Source of the DNA: Brenneria rubrifaciens
GTDB taxonomy: Bacteria > Pseudomonadota > Gammaproteobacteria > Enterobacterales > Enterobacteriaceae
Direction: 5' to 3'
DNA length: 64,000 bases
Assembly: GCF_005484945.1 (NCBI RefSeq)
Contig: NZ_CP034035.1
Span: 1,240,001-1,304,000 of the forward strand
Shown: piece after piece, positions 58,175-64,000 of the stretch
Numbering within the stretch: position 1 is the stretch's first letter
Layout of the letters: every line of letters begins with the position of its first letter
The notes under the pieces: generated by a model
What the model was told of the DNA's origin: nothing
Databases searched by the model: none
Seen by the model: only the letters and a program-made list of their open reading frames with translations
Made by a program: the position numbers and the translations under genes

Positions 58175-58612
58175 ATGAAAGTTTATTCAATTGGATTCAC
58201 TGAAAAATCAGCAGAAAGATTTTTTAATTTAATTAAATCACAACCGATAAAAACATTAGTTGATGTAAGACTAAATAATGTCTCCCAACTTGCTGGCTTC
58301 GCCAAGAAAAACGATCTTAAATACTTCCTGAAAGAAATATGTACAGTCGGCTACGCTCATATCCCAGATTTAGCACCGACAAAAGAGATGTTAAATCCGT
58401 ATAAAAAAGGGGATGTTTCATGGGAGGTTTATGAGGATAACTTTATGAATTTAATGGGGAAAAGGAATATAGAAAGAATTGATAAATCATTGATTGAAGA
58501 TAGCTGCTTACTATGCAGTGAACACAAACCCCACCACTGCCATCGTCGGCTTGTGATAGAATATCTTAATAGCCATTGGGATACTGATTTTGAGGTTAAG
58601 CACTTGCTATGA
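58175..58612 (+). CDS. DUF488 family protein
   Basis: A 145-residue protein with the DUF488 hallmarks: start KVYSIGFTEKSAERFFNLI, LVDVRLNN (Asp30, Arg32), GFAKKNDLKYFLKEI, and a Cys/His segment LLCSEHKPHHCHRRLVIEYL (Cys114, His121, Cys122, His123). DUF488 is of unknown biochemical function and often travels with DUF4326 in mobile DNA. It overlaps the next gene by 4 bp. Confidence 0.85.
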   Translation: MKVYSIGFTEKSAERFFNLIKSQPIKTLVDVRLNNVSQLAGFAKKNDLKYFLKEICTVGYAHIPDLAPTKEMLNPYKKGDVSWEVYEDNFMNLMGKRNIERIDKSLIEDSCLLCSEHKPHHCHRRLVIEYLNSHWDTDFEVKHLL

Positions 58613-59199
58613 TGAGAGTATTGATAATGTATCATCCTGACTTTGCATCGAAGGGAAAGTTTGAACGTAAGCTTACTCGGATTTTTTCTAAGTCAAGTGA
58701 TTATAAAGTTCTGTATTTTGAAGATCACCATAAACTAATAAATGGCTATTTTCAGTCTGATGTATTAATCAAGCTTAGTGCTGATGCCCTTTCTGATCCG
58801 TTTTCTGTTGAACCAACTCATGCAATAATATTTGATTCAACGACTAAACCCGTATTCTCAACTCCACACGAAGTTTTATCCGAAAAAATTCCAGTCCGTT
58901 ATATTGAAGATAAGATAACCTTTGTGTCTAATAAAGATAAAGGTGAGCATTTTGACACATATATTGGCCGTGGAACATTATGGGGAAACCCTTATGCAAT
59001 CGGCCATGATGGTGATCGCGATGAAGTGATTAGAAAGTTTAAGTATGACTTTGAGCGTAATTTTCTCAAAGGTGGAAACGATTTTAAGGAAAAACTAAAA
59101 AATCTCAGGGGTCATACGCTAGGATGCCATTGTAAGCCATATGCATGTCATGGTGATGTTCTGGCTCATTACTTGAACGAAATAGATGACGGAGAGTAG
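58609..59199 (+). CDS. DUF4326 protein with N-terminal extension
   Basis: A 196-residue protein. The C-terminal DUF4326 domain (about 117-192) is clear: YIGRGTLWGNPYAIGHDGDR, then LGCHCKPYACHGDVLAHYL with Cys173, Cys175, Cys180 and His181, a possible metal-binding set. The first 105 residues (MMRVLIMYHPDFASKGKFERKL) form a separate alpha/beta domain that I do not recognise. ATGATG start overlaps the DUF488 stop, so the two are coupled. Confidence 0.8.
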   Translation: MMRVLIMYHPDFASKGKFERKLTRIFSKSSDYKVLYFEDHHKLINGYFQSDVLIKLSADALSDPFSVEPTHAIIFDSTTKPVFSTPHEVLSEKIPVRYIEDKITFVSNKDKGEHFDTYIGRGTLWGNPYAIGHDGDRDEVIRKFKYDFERNFLKGGNDFKEKLKNLRGHTLGCHCKPYACHGDVLAHYLNEIDDGE

Positions 59200-59349
59200 A
59201 TATGTCAACCTGTTTCCTGTTCATTAATACATTAGCAATGATTTTCACCATTACTACACAACCCTAAAATGGCATCTCTTCTACCGAGCACCAGATTTAT
59301 CCATACCTTGATATAGAATATGTCAAAATTGAATAACAACTAATCCATT

Positions 59350-61386
59350 TTACTCTTTAAATACTCTATAGATCTCATTTGCTCCATTTAATATTGGCTC
59401 AAGAGAAAGATTAAACCAATTGCTGATTTTATTTGAAATATTAATATTTTTATCTAAAAGTGAAGAATCATATCCGAGTACTCCAGAGGCATGTCCAATT
59501 TGTCTTGATATTTCACCTATCGTAATTTCAGGAATAGATGCGATTAAGTAAGCAATGTTATTTGCAATTTCTTCTTTGTTTTTTATTTTGACCGATTGAT
59601 CTTTTGATAGTATTCGGGAGACGGCTTTAGAAATTTTAATTCCAACTAAAAGATGTTTATCAAGAATACTCAAGAAATTTTTCTTATTTAATTTTTTCTC
59701 TATTTTTGTATACAGGTCAGCATATAGAATATCAAAATGAAACTGAATCTCATTAGCATGACTTATACTTAACTCATAGGTGGAGAATAACTCACCGCAT
59801 AAGTTACTACTCTTTCTATAATTATGTATTTTATCAATATTCTTAATGAAAATAAATATTGACTCGATGTCATGCTCAATTAATTCATCTAAATTGTATG
59901 GTAACTCGTATTGTTCCAGACATGACTTTATAATTTCTTCTAATTTCGCATTGTCATTCTTTTTCAGGAAAATTTCAGCTAGTATTTTTTTTGCTTCAAT
60001 ATCAAGTGGATGTTCTTCAATCTGTTGTGTAAATTCTTGAATTGCCATTTCTGCTAACGTAGTGTCAATTGACCATCTATGGGCTAGAATTGATAGCTTG
60101 AGATTTGTGAGATAAAATTCTCCTGGAAAATATATGAGTCCATTTTGAATTGTATCTATAGCGTCAAATATTCTATCCCCTTGATAAAAAGATAGAGATT
60201 TCTGATAAAATATAGATCTCATGTCAAAACCTGTTTGGACAGCAATACTCATTGCCTGATCATATAAATCTATTGTATCAAGAGGGGCTTTTTTTATGTC
60301 GCGGATCATTCCTGCTTTAGTGAGAATAGCTTCAATTAGCTCAGGATTAATACTTAACGCCTGTTCAAGACACGAAAATGCTTTTTTATTATTACCTATT
60401 TCATAGTAACATTGTGCCAGATTTTTCCACGTCTTTTCATCTTTCGGATTTATCTTTAACGATTTATTATAATTATGTATGGCATCCTTGAAATTACCGA
60501 GCGCCAAATCCATATTCGCATAGTTATAGTAGTCTAACCAATCCCAACATTTACCATGTAATGCTTCTTTATGAATTCTTTTCGCATCTTTGACAATATT
60601 GAGGTTCTTTTCTTTTATGCCTTTCTCACAGAATATACAGGCCTTAATTCTCAAAAGGTGATTGTTTTTTAATCCCTTATTTTCAAACAGAAGAATAGTC
60701 ATTAAGGATTTATCATACTGATGTAAGTTATAATAACTTAACGATAATAAACTGACTTCCCCTAATGTAAGATCTTTCTTATTTTTCAGTTTTCCTATAA
60801 TGGAATTATAATCTTTTTCTTTGAAAAAATTCAATAACAAGTCATAACTAACTTCCTCAGTAATCAGGTTTTCTAACATACCTCTCTCTAAAGAATTTAA
60901 CCCTAAGTTAATGATTATTTCATTATTGTTTTTTATAGTGAAATAAATTTCATCGATACTTTTTTTATCAAGGATTTTATGAAAAGAGTATTTAAAGCTT
61001 TTTGCTCCGAATTTTTTATTTTGATTCGCTTTTTCTAAAATTATGGAGTTCCACTCCCAATAAACAATATTTTCACTTATGGAATAAATAAAAAATATAG
61101 AGCTAAGAGCATTCGATAGATAGTTAATGGTTTTGATCGGTACAGAGTACTTAAAATAACCATCAGAATCGATAACTTGATTTTTTTTACTTTTTAATTG
61201 AATATGACTCCTAATGTTTGTAGCAAAACCATTCTCGATAATTTCAATAATGCAATCAACACCATAATCGCCGCCACTTTCTTTACGAAGAATAAACATT
61301 TCAGATGGGATTATTGATTCTATTTTTCTAAAACTATCGGTTTCTTGCTGATGCGTTGGATAAACTTGAGGAAGTATTCCCATCAT
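59350..61386 (-). CDS. DUF4365 nuclease-like and TPR repeat protein
   Basis: A 678-residue protein convergent with the cassette to its left. Residues about 10-150 match DUF4365, a PD-(D/E)XK-like fold, with GGDYGVDCIIEI (Asp44) and HIQLKSKK (Gln63-x-Lys65). The centre (about 195-460) has TPR-type repeats, clearest in WLDYYNYANMDLALGNFKDA and KTWKNLAQCYYEIGNNKKAF. The rest is helical. DUF4365-TPR proteins occur in defence islands; nuclease activity and target are unproven. Very AT-rich, like the cassette. Confidence 0.75.
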   Translation of the reverse strand: MMGILPQVYPTHQQETDSFRKIESIIPSEMFILRKESGGDYGVDCIIEIIENGFATNIRSHIQLKSKKNQVIDSDGYFKYSVPIKTINYLSNALSSIFFIYSISENIVYWEWNSIILEKANQNKKFGAKSFKYSFHKILDKKSIDEIYFTIKNNNEIIINLGLNSLERGMLENLITEEVSYDLLLNFFKEKDYNSIIGKLKNKKDLTLGEVSLLSLSYYNLHQYDKSLMTILLFENKGLKNNHLLRIKACIFCEKGIKEKNLNIVKDAKRIHKEALHGKCWDWLDYYNYANMDLALGNFKDAIHNYNKSLKINPKDEKTWKNLAQCYYEIGNNKKAFSCLEQALSINPELIEAILTKAGMIRDIKKAPLDTIDLYDQAMSIAVQTGFDMRSIFYQKSLSFYQGDRIFDAIDTIQNGLIYFPGEFYLTNLKLSILAHRWSIDTTLAEMAIQEFTQQIEEHPLDIEAKKILAEIFLKKNDNAKLEEIIKSCLEQYELPYNLDELIEHDIESIFIFIKNIDKIHNYRKSSNLCGELFSTYELSISHANEIQFHFDILYADLYTKIEKKLNKKNFLSILDKHLLVGIKISKAVSRILSKDQSVKIKNKEEIANNIAYLIASIPEITIGEISRQIGHASGVLGYDSSLLDKNINISNKISNWFNLSLEPILNGANEIYRVFKE

Positions 61387-61461
61387 AATTTCCTGTTTAA
61401 AAAAACACGTCTGTGATTATTCTACTAACTGGAATAAAAGTAAAATTGAACATATCTCTCA

Positions 61462-62326
61462 TTACCTCGACCCGTAAACCTGCGCCACATACCGCCCCCG
61501 CCCGTCGCCATGCCCCAAATCCATCGCTACCATTGCCAGCGTCTCTTTTCTGCTAAAACCCTGTGCCAGATAATGACGAATGGCGTCCTGCGCCCATGCG
61601 TAGCGTAGAGAATGAGGGGAATATGCGCCGGTCAAGCCGATACGCGACGCCTGACCGTACCAGTAGTTCATCGCGCTTTTCAGATCCGGTTTGTCAATCA
61701 GCCTGTTGTTACGGCTTTCTGCTACAGTTAACGCATTATCCAGCGCCTTTCTGACTGCGCCGGCATCCAGAATCACCGTTTCGCGGGGCCGTCCGCCTTT
61801 GGTGCCAAAAACAATGGTTAGGCGCGTGTCGCCGCGTTCAACGGTGTTTCCATGTGTTCAGCGACTGAGCGCTTTGCACCGCTTCCTGTGAACGCAGGCC
61901 CATTACCCGTGCCAGTTCCAGAACCGCGGCCAGCCCCGGATCTTTCATTCGGGCCGTTTCCAGCACATGGAGGTAGTGTTCCGGCGTAATCGCCTGTCGC
62001 GTACCGTTGCGTGATGCGCCGGACAGTCCTAATGCGTTGTTGGTCAGCCGCTCGTGCTCTGCCAGTTGCCTGCGACCCGCCTGTTGCAGCACAGCGCGCA
62101 GTGAAGCCATGTCATTCTGTAGCGTGCGTTTGCCGATCTCCTGCGCCAGCCTTTCATTAATATAGCTTTCAATGTGGCGAACCTTAATCTGCGCCACCCG
62201 CTGGATATTTAGCGCCCGTAAATGGTAGCTGAAACGCTGCACGATATGAATGCGATCGTTCACCGTTTTGTGGCTGCCGCCGCCGTTTTTCGGCAGCGCC
62301 TTCATCTCCCCGCCTAATTTCCCCAT
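61462..62326 (-). pseudogene. Tyrosine integrase, frameshifted
   Basis: Two frames together make one integrase of about 288 codons. The N-terminal part (from ATG 62326, MGKLGGEMKALPKNGGGSHK) includes the core-binding domain and ARVMGLRSQEAVQS, then shifts frame near 61845. The C-terminal part resumes with RGDTRLTIVFGTKGGRPRETVILDAG and carries SPHSLRYAWAQDA (His-x-x-Arg), LGHGDGRGRYVAQVYG (His and Tyr). One small indel therefore inactivates an otherwise complete recombinase. It belongs to a different integrase group from the P4-type gene at 55.6 kb, so a separate element inserted here. Confidence 0.85.
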
Positions 62327-62419
62327 ACATCCCCCCTGATTTGAAAACACAAATGGTCTCCGGCGTATGCTTTTTGGCTGCGCCAGAACGATACCGGTAA
62401 GTGTCAAGGTAGTTGGCAG

Positions 62420-62940
62420 TGTGTCCTGAAGGTAGATCTTCTGGATGAAGTTTTACCATGCTGTATTTGTGATGAGGGTAGGCCCTTCGGGTTCGCCGAT
62501 CAGGCGGTGATCCCAAACCACCTTGGGCTGCATACGTAAAGAGCGTGTGTGGTGAGCGCCATGGGAAAAGGCGGAGCAAGACTCCGTTAGGTAAGAATGA
62601 TTGAGACGAACGCAAGTGAACCACTGAAGACATGTCGATAATTGCAACCGATATCAGAACTAGGGTCTTGTCAACGCTCTGGGATAAGTCAGACCGATAC
62701 CTGAAGTGCGGGTCTGACGGTATCCGGCACGGAGGTGGCGTGACGATCATTCAGGCACAAGTATGGAACAGGAGAATCTGTCATTCCGATGCTAAGGGAG
62801 CGATTCAAGCAGCGAACCTGTGGAGGATCTGAGTACCGATGCGGAATACAGAGACGGAGTCATGCGTAGTAGTGAGAAAGGTACTGTAATGGTATTGGAG
62901 CGAAGGCATGACCCTATCCCGTTGAAAAGTTAGGACAACT
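62420..62940 (+). ncRNA. Group II intron RNA, 5' domains (approximate)
   Basis: The 500-600 bp before the reverse transcriptase are non-coding with stable short hairpins (for example GGGTCTGACGGTATCC and GGCCCTTCGGGTTCGCC regions) and purine-rich loops such as GGGAAAAGG and GGAGTCATGCGTAGTAGTGAGAAAGG that are typical of domain I to IV of group II introns. The exact 5' end (GUGYG) could not be fixed; GTGTG near 62543 is one candidate and the intron may begin earlier. Confidence 0.55.
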
Positions 62941-64000
62941 GTGCATCAGGATGAACCTTGCTTGTCAACAAAACCCTTTGATATACCCAAACGTACTCTG
63001 TGGGAAGCGTGGAAATGCGTGGCCGCCAATAAAGGTGCGCCAGGCGTTGATAAGGAAAGCATCACCGCCTTCGGGGAACGGCTGGGAACCAATTTGTATA
63101 AGTTATGGAACCGGATGAGTTCGGGGAGTTATATGCCATCCCCGGTTCGTCAGGTATTGATCCCAAAAGGAGCCGGCGAGTTCAGGCCTCTGGGGATCCC
63201 TACCGTAGGCGATCGGGTGGCGCAAATGACGGTCAAGTTGATAGTGGAAGCGAGGCTGGAACAGCTTTTTCATCCCAGCTCATTTGGATATCGTCCACAA
63301 CGAAGTGCCCACCACGCAGTGGAGCAGACGCGACGGCATTGTTGGCGATACGACTGGGTGCCGGATATGGATATGAAAGCGTTCTTTGATACTCTCGACC
63401 ATGATTTGATGATGCGTGCCGTTGAAAAGCATATCCCTGAAAGCTGGATACGACTGTATATCAGACAATGGCTGGCGTGCCCGGTGATAGTAGCTGACGG
63501 ACAATGTCAGCCACGCGTTCGTGGAACGCCACAAGGCGGAGTCATTTCGCCGATATTAGCCAACCTCTACTTGCATTATGCATTTGATAGCTGGATGAAT
63601 AAACATTTTCCACAGGTGCCGTTCGAGCGTTATGCCGATGATATTGTCTGCCATTGCCGCACCGAATCTGAAGGAAAAGCGTTGCTCGAAGCCTTACAGG
63701 CGAGATTGACCGCCTGTCGGTTGCAACTTCATCCGGAAAAGACGCGGCTGGTGTATTGCAAAGATGGACGTCGAACCGGCGATGCCGAGCATACCCGATT
63801 TGATTTTCTGGGATTCAGCTTCCATGCCCGGACCGTACAGGATCGGCAGGGGAAGTTGTTTAGCGGATTTAATCCGGGTGTGAGCAGGAAAGCGCTCAAA
63901 CGGATGGGTGAAGTATTACGCGGTATGAAAATCGCCAGGGCAACCGGGATGGATCTAGGCCACTTGGCGAAACGGATCAATTCCCGGGTGCGAGGGTGGA
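62941..64000 (+). CDS. ltrA: Group II intron reverse transcriptase/maturase, N-terminal part
   Basis: Open from GTG 62941 (GTTAGGAC upstream; in-frame stop at 62923) to the window edge, 353 codons. RT blocks are clear: KGAPGVDKESI (RT0/1), IPKGAGEFRPLGIPTVGDRVAQ (RT2), FGYRPQRSAHHAV, DMDMKAFFDTLDH (RT3), GTPQGGVISPILANLYL (RT4), FERYADDIVCHC with the catalytic YADD (RT5), LHPEKTRLVYC (RT6) and FDFLGFSF (RT7). Domain X has just begun when the window ends, so the presence of a D/En domain cannot be told. Confidence 0.95.
   Translation, partial: MHQDEPCLSTKPFDIPKRTLWEAWKCVAANKGAPGVDKESITAFGERLGTNLYKLWNRMSSGSYMPSPVRQVLIPKGAGEFRPLGIPTVGDRVAQMTVKLIVEARLEQLFHPSSFGYRPQRSAHHAVEQTRRHCWRYDWVPDMDMKAFFDTLDHDLMMRAVEKHIPESWIRLYIRQWLACPVIVADGQCQPRVRGTPQGGVISPILANLYLHYAFDSWMNKHFPQVPFERYADDIVCHCRTESEGKALLEALQARLTACRLQLHPEKTRLVYCKDGRRTGDAEHTRFDFLGFSFHARTVQDRQGKLFSGFNPGVSRKALKRMGEVLRGMKIARATGMDLGHLAKRINSRVRGW

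Overview
The window reads as chromosome of a plant-associated enterobacterium, most likely of the Pectobacteriaceae (Brenneria, Dickeya, Pectobacterium, Lonsdalea range). This is inference from an enterobacterial wza-wzb-wzc polysaccharide locus ending in galF and gnd, a yjbEFGH operon, a LexA-boxed cho gene, and an exact HrpL-type hrp box. No ribosomal or other taxonomic marker is present.

Region 1 (1-24.0 kb) is a Wzx/Wzy-dependent exopolysaccharide or capsule locus: the end of a WecA-like transferase, wza, wzb, wzc, an attenuator-like hairpin, the initiating galactose-1-phosphate transferase wbaP, an IS903-type element with perfect 9-bp target duplications, a WbaN-like rhamnosyltransferase, the dTDP-L-rhamnose genes rfbBACD, four more glycosyltransferases, a secreted glycoside hydrolase, wzy, wzx, ugd, galF and gnd. 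WbaP plus the WbaN-like enzyme predicts a repeat unit that begins Rha-Gal-PP-undecaprenol. yjbEFGH (24.4-28.4 kb) follows directly and probably serves polysaccharide secretion.

Region 2 (28.4-35.6 kb) is accessory DNA: IS1/IS66 debris, an unrecognised 226-aa gene behind a perfect hrp box (candidate type III effector), SOS-controlled cho, and a 1200-residue SF1 helicase-phospholipase D fusion with the architecture of Mokosh type II.

Region 3 (35.9-57.0 kb) is an integrative island bounded by two direct repeats. Each holds a 16-bp sequence matching the 3' end of tRNA-Asn beside the 5' end of a P4-type integrase, decayed on the left and intact on the right. Cargo: a type I restriction-modification operon with a DUF1016 nuclease and a zinc-peptidase-like protein; a second identical IS903-type copy in opposite orientation; a GHKL-ATPase/STAS-like pair with DNA-binding domains; a bacterial ubiquitin-like conjugation operon (triple ubiquitin-E2 fusion plus JAMM-E1 fusion) cut off by an IS3-family element; and a foreign-looking flavin oxidase/acetyltransferase module with a TetR repressor and palindromic operator.

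Region 4 (57.0-64.0 kb) is AT-rich: a three-gene cassette (dual-OB-like, DUF488, DUF4326), a DUF4365-TPR protein, a frameshifted tyrosine integrase, and a group II intron whose reverse transcriptase runs off the right edge. Regions 2 to 4 together look like a stacked tRNA-Asn hotspot rich in phage-defence functions.
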